A stretch of 55,634 nt of DNA, taken from a virus. The notes under the pieces were generated by a model, which had not been told where the DNA came from, ran no database searches, and saw only the letters and a program-made list of their open reading frames with translations. A program made the translations under genes and the position numbers. The DNA is taken from positions 1-55,634 of IMG/VR virus record IMGVR_UViG_3300032092_000036. One strand, given 5' to 3'. Of this stretch, positions 5,846 through 16,200 are shown one piece after another (the first letter of the stretch is position 1; each line of letters begins with the position of its first letter).

Positions 5846-7846
5846 ATGACTACCCTCGTACTAAAGAACTTCTCTGGCGAACTGCCAAATACGCCGGACT
5901 ACAAGTTGCCGGACATTAACGCACAGCAAGCGCTGTACTGCGACTTTGCCCAGAACGATCTGCGTCCCTTACGTGGGGGCACACTAATTAAGACCATGGT
6001 TAATACGGTCAGGGGCATTTATACCGAAGAGGGCACTAACTTCTACACGTGGCCAATTGAAACGTTTGTTGCCAAGGGGCCCGTAAACAACGACACCTAC
6101 GGCCGCATGTATTTCATGAACGCCAATGGGTTCAAAGTAGCCCCGTATTCAGGCGCTGGAGCCACAGGCGGTGAACCTGCAACGTCTTATCTTGTGGGTG
6201 TTCCTGCTCCTACGACTGCTCCTACACTGGTCTTAAAGCAACGTGCGTCACTGCCAGACTATCCAAGTATTAGCGTTACGACCACTGTGTGGTACGAGCT
6301 CAACGGTAAGCGGTATCAAGAAGGCGCAATGACTTCGTTTGTCGTTGTGTCCCCATGGAAGAAGTACACGTTTACCCCACCTACTCGTACTCTTTATAAC
6401 CCCGGGCAAGAAGCTAGTTCAACGTTTGAATCATCGGGGGAAAACACAGTTACAGTTACCACTGAAGCAGTAGCTCCTACCGGAACTCCTCCTGATGCAA
6501 AGTTGACTGCACAGATCATCATTAAAGATACGACAAACGCCAACAAAGAAATCTTTAACGTAACGGTTTCTTCTGGTGCTACGACGCCAACGCGGAGCAA
6601 TGCGTTTCCCGGCGGTGTAGAAGTCATGCTGTCTACGGATGGCGCATTGACTTTTGAGTGGGGCGTTGTTGAAACTCGGGCTTACGTGTACACCATGGTA
6701 AACTCATACCTTGAGGAATCTGCCCCATCTCTTGCTAACGTAGTGTCAGTAACCTATTTAGATTATGTCGAGGTAACAACGACCGTACCTACATTTACAG
6801 GGTATTCCCCTAGATCAGCCACAAACATCTACCGCACGTTTGGCACAAATCCTACGTACTTCAAGATTACAACAACTAACTTAGGCGGCAACGTTTACAA
6901 AGACGAAACTTTTAAAGCTTCTGACATTGGTGTGGCGCTGCCATCCCTTGACTGGGACATTCCTGAGACTGGCATGACTGGCCTTGTGCCGATGCCTAAC
7001 GGATTCTTTGCGGCGTATAAAGGCAACATGCTGTATTTCAGCGAGCCGTTTAGACCCCATGCATGGCCTTATGCTATGTCGTTTCCAAACAACATAACGG
7101 GAATCTGCCCCGATGCTCAGTCGTTAGTCGTTACCACTAACACCGGGGCTCACATGGTTCTTGGAAGCTTGCCATCTAATATGTCTCAGCAAAAGTTGCC
7201 GCTCCCTCAAGCTGGTATTGCTCAAAGGCTCATGGTGAACTTAGAAGGCGCTGTTGCTTATGCATCCGCTGATGGTATTGTGCTGGTGCAAGGCTCACAA
7301 TCAACAATGACTTTGAGCCAGAAGTTCTACTCTCGAGAAGATTGGCGGGCTACGTTTGCTACGATTGCTGACGACGCTCGGTTTGGCTACACAGATGGCT
7401 ATCTTGTCATGGTCTCTTCTCAAGAAGCCAAGGGCATTATCATTCGCTTGGACGAAGCTGCCGGCACACTGACTCAGTTCAACGAGACGTTTGACTCGAT
7501 GTTCTATCTGCCGATTACAGATACTCTGTATTACTCCAAGGGTGCAGCTGTGTATCGTTTGCGCGATGGCGCGGCAGCTTACTACACGTTGGATTGGTGG
7601 AGCAAAGAGTTTACCTTGCCGAACTTTACAAACTTTGGAGCGTTTTTTATTCGTTGCACTGCGTCTACCGTTGTAAGCATCTATGTTGATGGCGCTCTGT
7701 GGACTACATTTACAGCTTCGGCTACTGGTTATTACCGCTTACCTGCGGGTAAACGTGCCGTGCGCTGGTCTGTCCGAGTTCAAACAATCGGTAAGATTGA
7801 AGAAATTGCCATGGCCGAATCTATGTCGGAGTTCCGTAGTGTCTAA
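5846..7846 (+). CDS. Putative tail tube/nozzle protein (gp12-like position)
   Basis: 666 residues. The N-terminus (LKNFSGELPNTPDYKLPD, then INAQQALYCDFAQNDLRPLRGG) is a pattern I associate with large beta-rich tail proteins of environmental podoviruses; the rest is Thr/Tyr-rich beta structure with repeated VVTTNTGAHMVL- and FSEPFRPHAWP-type segments as in propeller domains. The place between the lysis genes and the tip/ejection genes parallels T7 tail tubular protein B. Virion role is confident; the specific nozzle assignment is inferred. A weak -10-like box lies directly upstream of the ATG. Confidence 0.65.
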   Translation: MTTLVLKNFSGELPNTPDYKLPDINAQQALYCDFAQNDLRPLRGGTLIKTMVNTVRGIYTEEGTNFYTWPIETFVAKGPVNNDTYGRMYFMNANGFKVAPYSGAGATGGEPATSYLVGVPAPTTAPTLVLKQRASLPDYPSISVTTTVWYELNGKRYQEGAMTSFVVVSPWKKYTFTPPTRTLYNPGQEASSTFESSGENTVTVTTEAVAPTGTPPDAKLTAQIIIKDTTNANKEIFNVTVSSGATTPTRSNAFPGGVEVMLSTDGALTFEWGVVETRAYVYTMVNSYLEESAPSLANVVSVTYLDYVEVTTTVPTFTGYSPRSATNIYRTFGTNPTYFKITTTNLGGNVYKDETFKASDIGVALPSLDWDIPETGMTGLVPMPNGFFAAYKGNMLYFSEPFRPHAWPYAMSFPNNITGICPDAQSLVVTTNTGAHMVLGSLPSNMSQQKLPLPQAGIAQRLMVNLEGAVAYASADGIVLVQGSQSTMTLSQKFYSREDWRATFATIADDARFGYTDGYLVMVSSQEAKGIIIRLDEAAGTLTQFNETFDSMFYLPITDTLYYSKGAAVYRLRDGAAAYYTLDWWSKEFTLPNFTNFGAFFIRCTASTVVSIYVDGALWTTFTASATGYYRLPAGKRAVRWSVRVQTIGKIEEIAMAESMSEFRSV

Positions 7847-9470
7847 CTTTATTCCACTACCACCGACGTATGCTGTCTCTGACCCTCAGGTGAGGGCGGT
7901 GCTTGATGTTCTTACTCGCAACATGCAAGTGGTTATTGATGCCGGAGGCGGGACAACAACGAACACAGCCCTAACATCAGTTGGCGGTGCATCTACGTTT
8001 GGCAGTGGAAACAGCAGTACAAACATCACCAATCTTGCTCCTTCTTACACGCTAGATACGCTGACAGCAGATTTAAAACGTGGTGCGGCTGAAGTAATTA
8101 CTGGTGTAACTAACGGCACAACCGTTATGAAGCTAGAACCTGCTGGCCAATATGTTGTTTTTCAGCACAGAGATGCTAGTATTCTTGGAACGGTAGGCGC
8201 TTACGCAGGCACTATCCGAACCGGCCTAGGTATTACATCCACGGGTATCTTGGGCGGATACAACCGCCAATCTGATGGTGCGTGGCAGACTACGTTTGCC
8301 ATTGAGTCTTCTACGGGTAATTTAACCCTGCTGGGCACTCTCCGAGCTGCCTCAATTATTTCTGTAGATGCATACTTAGGTTCTACTTTAGTCAGTGATG
8401 TAGTCACAAACTCGGCAGCCGTTACAACCAAACTAAACAAAAGCGCAGCGGATATTCTTAGCGGAACAATTACTTTTACCAGTGCTGGCGGTTTTAAGAC
8501 AGGCACAATTGTTGTGGATGGGTCAGGCAATGCTACAGGTGCTGGTGTTGCAATTACAAGCAGAGGTATTGTTGGGCGAACTGACGCGGCCACGACGTTT
8601 ACGATTGATGCTACAACCGGTGCTGCCACGTTTAAGGGTGACATTACTGGTGCGTCTGGTAACTTTGCAGGAAATGTAACTGCGGGTAACGTTCTCTCAA
8701 CAGGAGCCGTATTAGGCACAAACTCTGGCACTAACTTCTGGCTTCGAGGCTCTGATGGGGCGGCATATTTTGGTGGAGAAACAACCGTCAAAGGTAGGTT
8801 TACTGTCAGCGGTTCTTTTGCTCAATCAGGCTACGGTGACATTGGCGCAGCTTTTACAACCAACGCAGGTGGTGCTTCTTTATACGCTACAAACAGCGGA
8901 ACCGGCACTTCTATTTATGCCAGCTCAGGCACTGGAACAGCAGCTACTTTATACAATACTACCAACGGTACTTTTGGTTTGCCAGCCGTATGGGCGCAAA
9001 ACAATGGAACAGGTCTTGCATTACGAGCTACATCTTCGGGGCAGACTTGCACCTTTACAAGTACAGGTGGCGGCTATGCGTTTATTGCATTTAGCAACGG
9101 AGCAACTGGAGCGACAGCTTTTGTTCAAGGTGACTTTGCATTAGGTTATAGTAATAGCCGAGGTGATCCATGGATTATGCGAGCTCCGTCGACTTCGGTT
9201 GCAGCTGCCGCCGCTTCGTATTTAAACAGTGACGGTACTTGGAAAGCAATAAGTGCGTTTGCCACAACTGCTTTGGGAACAGATGCGTATGCTGCAAATA
9301 GATTAAATGGTTCTGCTGGCTCAAATGTTATGAGGTTTGTTCAAGGGACAGTAAGTGGAGCGGCAACAGCAGGATTCTCAGGAACCAATAAACCCGGCAG
9401 CGCAAGTTCAAATACTTGGATGCAGATTACAATTGATTCAACAACTCTTTATATACCTGTCTGGACTTAA
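7839..9470 (+). CDS. Tail tip/fibre protein with phage J-like C-terminal features
   Basis: 543 residues from GTG 7839, overlapping the previous gene by eight bases, with CGGAG upstream; the longer frame from 7683 is mostly in the neighbour gene. The N-terminus VSNFIPLPPTYAVSDPQVRA leads to Gly/Thr-rich beta repeats such as GNFAGNVTAGNVLSTG, WLRGSDGAAYFGGET and SGSFAQSGYGDIG. Such segments occur in central tip and side-fibre proteins of lambda J type. It likely contacts the host surface or closes the tail end. Confidence 0.65.
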   Translation: MSNFIPLPPTYAVSDPQVRAVLDVLTRNMQVVIDAGGGTTTNTALTSVGGASTFGSGNSSTNITNLAPSYTLDTLTADLKRGAAEVITGVTNGTTVMKLEPAGQYVVFQHRDASILGTVGAYAGTIRTGLGITSTGILGGYNRQSDGAWQTTFAIESSTGNLTLLGTLRAASIISVDAYLGSTLVSDVVTNSAAVTTKLNKSAADILSGTITFTSAGGFKTGTIVVDGSGNATGAGVAITSRGIVGRTDAATTFTIDATTGAATFKGDITGASGNFAGNVTAGNVLSTGAVLGTNSGTNFWLRGSDGAAYFGGETTVKGRFTVSGSFAQSGYGDIGAAFTTNAGGASLYATNSGTGTSIYASSGTGTAATLYNTTNGTFGLPAVWAQNNGTGLALRATSSGQTCTFTSTGGGYAFIAFSNGATGATAFVQGDFALGYSNSRGDPWIMRAPSTSVAAAAASYLNSDGTWKAISAFATTALGTDAYAANRLNGSAGSNVMRFVQGTVSGAATAGFSGTNKPGSASSNTWMQITIDSTTLYIPVWT

Positions 9471-9473
9471 ACT

Positions 9474-9752
9474 ATGCCAAGAGAAATAAATATACCCGCG
9501 TCTACCATCAAGGAAGACATTTATTTGATTGAGGAATCTGTTGGGATTGCTGTGCGAGTGGTAGTTGGATTTTTAAACTCCGAAAATAAATTTGATTTAG
9601 AGATTCCAACGAAGCAATACAGAATTCTGGGGGCTGACTATCAAGAATTAGTTGGTGCTCCCCCTGCTTGGGCTCCTGATAAACCAAGCGGCACATACAG
9701 AAATGAAGACTTGTGGCACTACATAGATTTACAAAGGGCTGAAAATGCGTGA
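9474..9752 (+). CDS. Hypothetical 92-residue protein
   Basis: Begins three bases after the tip-protein stop. The product (MPREINIPASTIKEDIYLIE, then SVGIAVRVVVGFLNSENKFD) is mixed alpha/beta with a C-terminal WHYIDLQRAENA. It has no signal peptide, membrane helix or recognisable motif. Given its position it may be a chaperone or a cap for the preceding fibre. No ribosome site is obvious, so translation may be coupled to the upstream gene. Confidence 0.65.
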   Translation: MPREINIPASTIKEDIYLIEESVGIAVRVVVGFLNSENKFDLEIPTKQYRILGADYQELVGAPPAWAPDKPSGTYRNEDLWHYIDLQRAENA

Positions 9753-9906
9753 AGAAATGATTGAGCTGCTGGCAGCGATGATGCAAAACAACATGGGCAA
9801 CAAACTGACCCTTGAATTGGCTAGCGGCTTGTTGACCACATTTAACCAGCAATGGCTGGCTTTAGAAGAGAAACAAAAATCTTCACACACAACGCCAGAA
9901 AGCTGA
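9745..9906 (+). CDS. Hypothetical 53-residue helical protein
   Basis: ATG 9745 overlaps the previous gene by eight bases and is preceded by AAAGGG at good spacing; stop TGA 9904-9906. The product MREEMIELLAAMMQNNMGNK and following residues is helical and Met-rich, without membrane segment. It may be a small tail-assembly factor. No family recognised. Confidence 0.6.
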   Translation: MREEMIELLAAMMQNNMGNKLTLELASGLLTTFNQQWLALEEKQKSSHTTPES

Positions 9907-9910
9907 TAAC
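9882..9910 (+). promoter_or_regulatory. Candidate promoter before the gp13-like gene
   Basis: TTCACA (9882-9887), 17-base spacer, GATAAC (9905-9910), with ATG 9919 eight bases after the -10 box and no ribosome site between. Matches to consensus are 5/6 and 4/6, so the call is tentative. Confidence 0.3.
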
Positions 9911-9918
9911 ATCTTGGT

Positions 9919-10344
9919 ATGAGCGGCCACACACTTTCTGTTCTGCTTCCTGAGACAGTGGAGAGTCACTGGGCCGACTTACGTGCAATGCTTGCTCCGG
10001 GTATGGAACATTCCAATGGCGAATTTGATGTAGATGACATTTTGACCATGGTTCAGAGCCAAAGAGTCTTTATCGCTACGTACAAACAAGACGACAAGAT
10101 CAGTCTAGCCATTGTGTTTGAAATCCTCAATTACCCTAAGAAGTGCGTGTTGTACGTCTTGGCGATGGGTGGAGCAGGGTTTGACCGGCTTATGAAGTTT
10201 TGCTGGGATGCCCTTACTGAGCTAGCCTTGCTGGTAGGTGCTTCGGCAATACGGGGCGCTGTACGCCCCTCAATGGAACGGTATTGCAGGCGGGTTGCGC
10301 CTGATGCTGGAAGAATCTACACTATCTTAGAAAGAGGTGTCTAA
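9919..10344 (+). CDS. GNAT-fold-like protein at T7 gp13 position
   Basis: 141 residues. The pattern VFIATYKQDDKISLAIVFEI, then CVLYVLAMGGAGFDRLMKFC and GASAIRGAVRPSMERYCRRV resembles GNAT acetyltransferases with a degenerate acetyl-CoA loop. T7 gp13 is a similar-sized GNAT-like protein encoded just before the internal core proteins gp14-16, and the same order is seen here. It is likely needed for core assembly rather than being an active enzyme. It ends in a TAATG overlap with the next gene. Confidence 0.6.
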   Translation: MSGHTLSVLLPETVESHWADLRAMLAPGMEHSNGEFDVDDILTMVQSQRVFIATYKQDDKISLAIVFEILNYPKKCVLYVLAMGGAGFDRLMKFCWDALTELALLVGASAIRGAVRPSMERYCRRVAPDAGRIYTILERGV

Positions 10345-11786
10345 TGGGCGGCGGTGGCGGCAATCAATACTACGCAAACTTAGAGAAGCTTTACGGTACG
10401 CAGGCTGCACAGTCTGAACGACTGATGGGGCTATCTGAGCAATATACCTATCCAATGTACGGCCGCATGGTCGATCAGTCATTGGACTACGGCTCACTGG
10501 CAAACAAAGAACGAGCAGCAGCTCAGGCAAAAGCAGATGCAGAATCCTCATTTGGTTCAGCCATGGGTGCATACAAGAGCGATTTGGCCTCTATGGGTAT
10601 TAACCCTGAGGACCCACGATACGCCAAAGAAATGCGCAAACTGGCTACTACTGCTTATGGCGGTGGCGCTGCTGGTATGAGCAGTGCTCGTGATCGTGCT
10701 GAACAAATGGGCTTTGCCCGTATGCAAGACACCACGGCTTTGCTCGCTGGTGTGCCGTCTAATGCGTCATCTGCGCTGTCAAGTACGGCTGCTACAGGTT
10801 CTAACTTAGCAAGCATGTACAACCAAGGCCAGCAAATGGCTTCTCAAAACGTGGCTGGCGCTGTGCGTGGCGGTATTGATCTATACGGCTTTAGTAAAAA
10901 CAACCCCGGCTTCTTTGGGCTTGCTGATGGCGGCCCAGTTTTAAAACTTAAAGGCGGTGGTTACGTTCAACGTCTTGCCAGAGGCGGTATTACTGGTGCA
11001 ATGGAGCAAATTACCCCTCCGCCTCCCCCAACAGGGACACCTACTCCTTCCAACGCAGGAGCTGTGGGCCAAGGCTTGATGCGCGGTCGGGATATGGTCG
11101 GCACAGGTGTTGAGTCTCTGGGTAAAGCCACTGGTAACACTAATATGGCTGCCTATGGTCAAGGTATGCGTTTGGGCAAAGACGCTCAACCTGCTATCGA
11201 TGCTTACTCACAAGCTGCTGCACAGGTAAATTCTGTCTTGCCCCCTACTGCTGAGATGGCTGCGGCTGACATTGCTACGGGCGGTCTTGGTGGTAGTACG
11301 GGCGCGGCTGCTATGACAGAAGGCATTGGCGGCGCAGCTCTTGAAGGTGTTGCTAGCTCCCTTGGCGGTGGTGCTGCACTGGGTGCTGCCATGCCTTACG
11401 TTGGCGCTGCGATGCTTGTAGGTTCTGCCCTTGGTTTATTTAGAGACGGCGGCGTTGTTAACCAGCGCCCCTACATGAGTGGTGGCGAGATCGACGGTCC
11501 GGGCGGCCCCAAAGATGATTTGATTGCTACTGAGATTCCAGAGGGCGCTTTTGTTATGCCTATCGGTGTGGTGAGAAAGCTGGGACGTAAAGCGTTGGAG
11601 AAGATGAACGAAGTCGAAGACCATTCTGCCACTAAGAAGAAGCGCAACATGGTTAAAGTTCGTGTATCGGACGACGAGTTCATCATCCAACCTGATGCGG
11701 TTGATCGCATTGGACTTGCTAAACTAGAGAAGATTCGTCAAGATGGTTTGGCGTACGAAAATAAACTTGGTATAGGAAAGCCTTAA
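10344..11786 (+). CDS. Internal virion/ejection protein (gp14-like position)
   Basis: 480 residues starting MGGGGGNQYYANLEKLYGTQ. The N-terminal 190 residues are helical and Ala/Met/Gln rich; then come glycine-rich elements (FGLADGGPVLKLKGGGY, FRDGGVVNQRPYMSGGEIDG) followed by GGPKDDLIATEIPEGAFVMP, a motif I associate with minor virion proteins of podoviruses. Hydrophobic Ala/Gly segments at about residues 310-370 could enter membranes. Order and composition suit an ejected core protein comparable to T7 gp14. Translation is coupled to the preceding gene by TAATG. Confidence 0.65.
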   Translation: MGGGGGNQYYANLEKLYGTQAAQSERLMGLSEQYTYPMYGRMVDQSLDYGSLANKERAAAQAKADAESSFGSAMGAYKSDLASMGINPEDPRYAKEMRKLATTAYGGGAAGMSSARDRAEQMGFARMQDTTALLAGVPSNASSALSSTAATGSNLASMYNQGQQMASQNVAGAVRGGIDLYGFSKNNPGFFGLADGGPVLKLKGGGYVQRLARGGITGAMEQITPPPPPTGTPTPSNAGAVGQGLMRGRDMVGTGVESLGKATGNTNMAAYGQGMRLGKDAQPAIDAYSQAAAQVNSVLPPTAEMAAADIATGGLGGSTGAAAMTEGIGGAALEGVASSLGGGAALGAAMPYVGAAMLVGSALGLFRDGGVVNQRPYMSGGEIDGPGGPKDDLIATEIPEGAFVMPIGVVRKLGRKALEKMNEVEDHSATKKKRNMVKVRVSDDEFIIQPDAVDRIGLAKLEKIRQDGLAYENKLGIGKP

Positions 11787-11787
11787 C

Positions 11788-12030
11788 ATGACACTGAATG
11801 AACTTGAAAAACACTTGAACGCTGAATCTGCTGGCGGCCGCTTGATCGTTTGGCATGACGGTAAGAAACAATACATTACTGATATGAATGGCGATGGCGA
11901 ACCTTTCTTGAATGAATTAGGTTTGATGTTGCACAACATTGCAGACAAAGAAGCCGCTGCGCCTAAAAAGCGTGAAAAGAAAACTGAATCTGTTGTAGCT
12001 ACAAGCGACGACGTTCAAATCGAAGTTTAA
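11788..12030 (+). CDS. Hypothetical 80-residue protein between core genes
   Basis: Starts one base after the previous stop. The first half (MTLNELEKHLNAESAGGRLI...) is compact and mixed, the second half is Lys/Glu rich and probably disordered (KEAAAPKKREKKTESVVATS). No motif recognised. Position between two ejection-protein genes suggests a scaffold-like or core accessory role. Confidence 0.65.
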   Translation: MTLNELEKHLNAESAGGRLIVWHDGKKQYITDMNGDGEPFLNELGLMLHNIADKEAAAPKKREKKTESVVATSDDVQIEV

Positions 12031-12040
12031 GGGGTAAGCC

Positions 12041-13273
12041 ATGGCCAATATCATGGGTCTTTTGGGTGGTCTTGGCCAAGGTATTTCTTCCGGGGTGCAA
12101 AGCCTCGAACGCATGGACGAGGCCAAGAACCGCAAAGAAGAAGCGCAGTTCCGTAAAGAACTCCAACAGCGTGAGCGTGAGCGTCTTGCAGAAGAAAAAC
12201 GTGTAGGTGAGCAGATTAAAGGCATTCAAGCTGAAATGCCTCCTGAGTACGATGCGTCCATGTCGGCCATTACCCAGCCCGCGCAAAAGCTCTCTCGCGC
12301 TCAAATGTTGGCACGCCAAGCAGAAATCTATTCTGCGTCTCCTGATCGAGCAAACCAGCAACTAGGTTTGCAGTTAGCCAACGCAGCTCGCGCCGAAACA
12401 AACGCTGAAAAACTGCAGGCTATTCAAACTGGCTATGCCGACACACTCAAAGCCATTAATACTGATCCCAACAAGTGGGTGCAAGAGAATCTGGCTAAGT
12501 TCAACGCTGATGAATATGGCGGCCCCGGTACTAAGGGCGTTATTGCGGCTCCTATGAGCACACCTCAGGGTACTGTATTGAATGTCATGGGCCCTCAAGG
12601 TCAACAGCTTCAGCAAATTCCTGTTACTCGGCAAGACATGATGCGGGTGGCTAAATCCATGTACTTCGATGAACTGTCTGGAATAAGCCCCGAATACGCT
12701 AAGCTTGCCATGGATCAAGAGCGCCTTGGTTTAGAGCGTGAAGGTCTTGGTCTGAAACGACAGGCTAACGAATCAGATGCCGAATACAGAAGACGTATGG
12801 CTGCTGCCAGCGAACGCGAATTAGACACTAAAATCAAAAGTGGGTATTTTAATAAAGCTCCTGAGCGTTTTAGTCCTCTTGGTTTGAGTGACGATGCGAC
12901 TCGTATGCTGGGCGTCCGTGGCGGCTCTCTTGCTGAGATGCCTATTCCTGCTGGTTACTCTGAGGGAGCATTCCCTAAGATTGCCAAAAAAGGTACAAAA
13001 CCTACGCCTGCCAAAATCATGACAGATCAAGAAGGCAACACAGTTGCTTACGGCGTAGACGGTCGTCCAATGTACAACATTGTTGGTGGCGGTTTAGAAG
13101 TGCCACTAGGCGTTACAAGTTCGGATTACAACCGCATGGTCAAAGAATCTCGTACAGCTAAGATTCCCATGGAAGTTGGTTCAGTGGATGGTAAACCAGT
13201 CATTGCGTATAAAGGCAAAGATGGCAACTATTACAGTACACTCGACGAAGCTAAAAAAGCCAAAGCCAAATAA
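12041..13273 (+). CDS. Internal virion/ejection protein (gp15-like position)
   Basis: 410 residues from ATG 12041 with a strong AAGGGG site. The N-terminus MANIMGLLGGLGQGISSGVQ is amphipathic and glycine-rich, followed by a long charged coiled coil (about residues 25-75) and a second at about 220-270 (LGLEREGLGLKRQ, ESDAEYRRRMAAASERE). The C-terminus has a small VDGKPVIAYKGKDGNYYSTL unit and a Lys/Ala tail. Helical, coiled-coil proteins at this position form the ejectosome tube in T7-like phages. The assignment rests on order and composition. Confidence 0.6.
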   Translation: MANIMGLLGGLGQGISSGVQSLERMDEAKNRKEEAQFRKELQQRERERLAEEKRVGEQIKGIQAEMPPEYDASMSAITQPAQKLSRAQMLARQAEIYSASPDRANQQLGLQLANAARAETNAEKLQAIQTGYADTLKAINTDPNKWVQENLAKFNADEYGGPGTKGVIAAPMSTPQGTVLNVMGPQGQQLQQIPVTRQDMMRVAKSMYFDELSGISPEYAKLAMDQERLGLEREGLGLKRQANESDAEYRRRMAAASERELDTKIKSGYFNKAPERFSPLGLSDDATRMLGVRGGSLAEMPIPAGYSEGAFPKIAKKGTKPTPAKIMTDQEGNTVAYGVDGRPMYNIVGGGLEVPLGVTSSDYNRMVKESRTAKIPMEVGSVDGKPVIAYKGKDGNYYSTLDEAKKAKAK

Positions 13274-13284
13274 CGGGGGGCATT

Positions 13285-16200
13285 ATGCCAATCATTGAAG
13301 GGTTTACTCCTTCCGGTAGATCGCAGAATGAAGCGCCCCGTGCGCTTGAAGGTTTTACATCGGTCTACAAAGTTCCCATGCGCGGTGGCGACGATGCCTC
13401 TGGCATGCGAAATCCGTTACAGTTTTTGAACGACACCGTTGTCACCACGGTCAACTCCGGTCTTGGCATTATCAAAGGCGTCAGCGATTTTGTTTCGGTG
13501 GACAATCCGCTTTCAAAGGGTCTGGAATACATTATCAAAGAGGGTGAAGAAACTTACAGCCCTCAAGTTAAACAAGCGGAAGAAGAGCTTGGTCAAGCCA
13601 TGGATGAAGGCGGCTTTGAAGCCGTCAAAGGTGTTGGCAAATACGTTCTATCGTCTCCGGTGCAGACTGCGGCCAAGATTGTTGGTGGCATAGGCCCTAT
13701 CGGTAAAGGCATTCAGGCTAGCAGGTATGCAGCGCAGGCTTTAAAGTTTACCCCTCGCGGTCAAGGTATTGCCGGCGTTTCTGCCGGTGCTACGTTGGGT
13801 GGAGCCGCCGCTGGCGGTGATGCTGCTTCTGATGCTTATAGCCAAGTGATGAACAGCCCCAATGTACCGGAAGATCAGCGAGAGGCTATGGCTCGCCAAG
13901 CCGCACGTCAGGCATCAGTTGTTCCTGCTATCTTGGGCGGTTTGTCGGGTGCTACCGGCCTTGAAAGAATTATGTCTGGCGCTCGTGGCATTACCCGCGA
14001 AGGTGTTCGTCGCACTGCTGGTAAAGAGTTCCTTACAGAAGGTATTGAAGAAGGCGGCACAAAAGCTTCTGCCAATATTGCTGCAATGCAATATGATCCC
14101 ACGATTGACCCAATGCGCGGTGTTGTGGGTGCAACTACTCTTGGCGGCATCATGGGCGCTGGCGGTGGTGCTGGCGTTGCGTATCTAAACAACCGTGCTT
14201 ATGAGTCCAATATCCTTGGCACGGCTAATCCATCAGCTGACCAAAGTTTGATGCTCGGCATCAACAAGGGTGCGGGTCTGTCTACACAGGAATTGATTAA
14301 CGTCAAAACGGGTGTTACTCCTGCGGCTACTAAAGCCCAGCGCGCTGCACGCGAAGCAGATATTAAAGCAGCTCTAAGTGAGCCATCCGGTCGTTATGTC
14401 ACCGATGAGAATGGCATTGAGCGCGAACTCACCATGGGTGAAGCCGCATCCCTTGGCTATGAGACTCCTGCACTGGGAGCACTTACATCTGCTGAAGCGC
14501 CATCTGGTGAGACAACATCTCAAGTTATTGCTGACGACCTGCAAGCTGCGGCTTCTAAAGTTGGTATTAGTTTAGTAAGTAGGGGTAAACCCGTACAAAA
14601 ACGTATTGATGCGTTTACCAAAGCTGTTGATTTACTTGGCAGTGGTGCTATTGATAAAGCTACATTTGACCAGACCATAGAGCAGTTGAAGAAAAATCGA
14701 TATGCTGAGATCAACAAATCTTTTGCACAGATTGAAGCTGACTTCCAAGAAAAGCAGCGTCTAGCTAATCAGCCTAAATTCCAACGGGCTCCAAAACCAG
14801 AGGATCAAAATGTCAGCACTGATATTTCCGCTACAGGAGGACTTGCACCGAGCGTGGATGCTGGGGGCGTTGACGTATCAGGAGGCTTGGCAGCTACAGG
14901 ATCAGCTCTTAATGTCGGACCCAGCAGCGATGTGGGTTCCCGTGTCGCAGGAATTAGCCCCGCAGGTAATGAAACTTCACTTCTCGGAAATGTTACCGGT
15001 AAATCACCTACCACTTTAACACTACGCGCTGGTGCGCCAGCTTCGGGCATGGCTCAGACTTCTTTGGAAGATCAATTAGCCATTGGGGAATTAACAGGTA
15101 ACGCTGCAGAAGCGCAAGCACTGACTGAGGAAGAAGCCGGCCAGCGCATGGACGTGACCGACACTGATGAATCCAGAGCGCAAGACATTAACGCTATCTT
15201 AGACAAAGCGTTTGAGAATTCTGAGGACAAAGCTCGTGACATTGAAATTGCCAAGATGTACCTCGAGGTTATGAAAAATGCCCCGCAAGGCTTCAAACAG
15301 AAAATTCAAACTGCCATCGGCAAAGAGTTTGGTGTAAAAGCCGGCGCGGTTCGTAAGATTGGTCAAACGCCTGCTCTCGTAGACGCCGCTGTATCCATGG
15401 GTATGACAAGGCAGCAAGCCCTTGATCTTTTGGAGATCAGTGATACTTCTAAAAATAAAGTTAGCACGACTGCTGGAGAGCAAGCAGGCGGCCTTGAGAC
15501 TGTGGCTACAGAACTTGGCGTTGATTTCCAAGAAAATGATTCTATTGGTTTTGGATACGACGATACCCGCACATGGTCTCAGAGCGTAAAAGGCGCTGGC
15601 GATACTGTCAACGCGACAGACGAAGCCATGGCCAACGCTATCTACACCATCTCGGAAAAAATTAGAAGTGTTGATGCGCTCGCAGACAAACTTCCGGCCA
15701 TTGCGGGAACTCTGCGTGAAATGAAAGCCAAACTTGAAGAGACTTTGGTAAAAACTATGCAAAACGTTGCAGGTCGGCTAAAACCCGGCAGCAAACCAAC
15801 GCCTAGAAAAACAAAAGCAAAAGAGGTTGTGGAAGACGAGACTAAGCTTTTGACAGATGAACAGGTAGCCTTGAACAAACAGCAGGAAGCTCGTCAAGCC
15901 GCTCGTGCCGCTAGTCGTAAAGGTTTGGAAGTTGGCGACACAGTACAGAATCCAAAGTTAGGTACAGGCACGGTTCAAAGCTTTTCCGGTGACGGCGACG
16001 CTACCATGGCAAAGATTGCTTTTCAAAGCGGTCAAACAAAAGACTTGATGCTGTCTGCAGCAAAGTTAGAAAAGATTGCTAGTGCGCCTGTCACTGAGAA
16101 AGCTCCGATCGCCGAAACGACAACGCCTAAGAAAACTAAGGCGGGTAAAACAAAGGCGCAGGTCACAGGTCGTGACGTGTGGGAAAATCTACAGAAAGAC

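Noticed and set aside
8201-8791. A 196-residue minus-strand frame inside the tail tip gene
   Set aside because: Antisense to a strongly supported gene, low-complexity Val/Pro/Ala content and no start signal.
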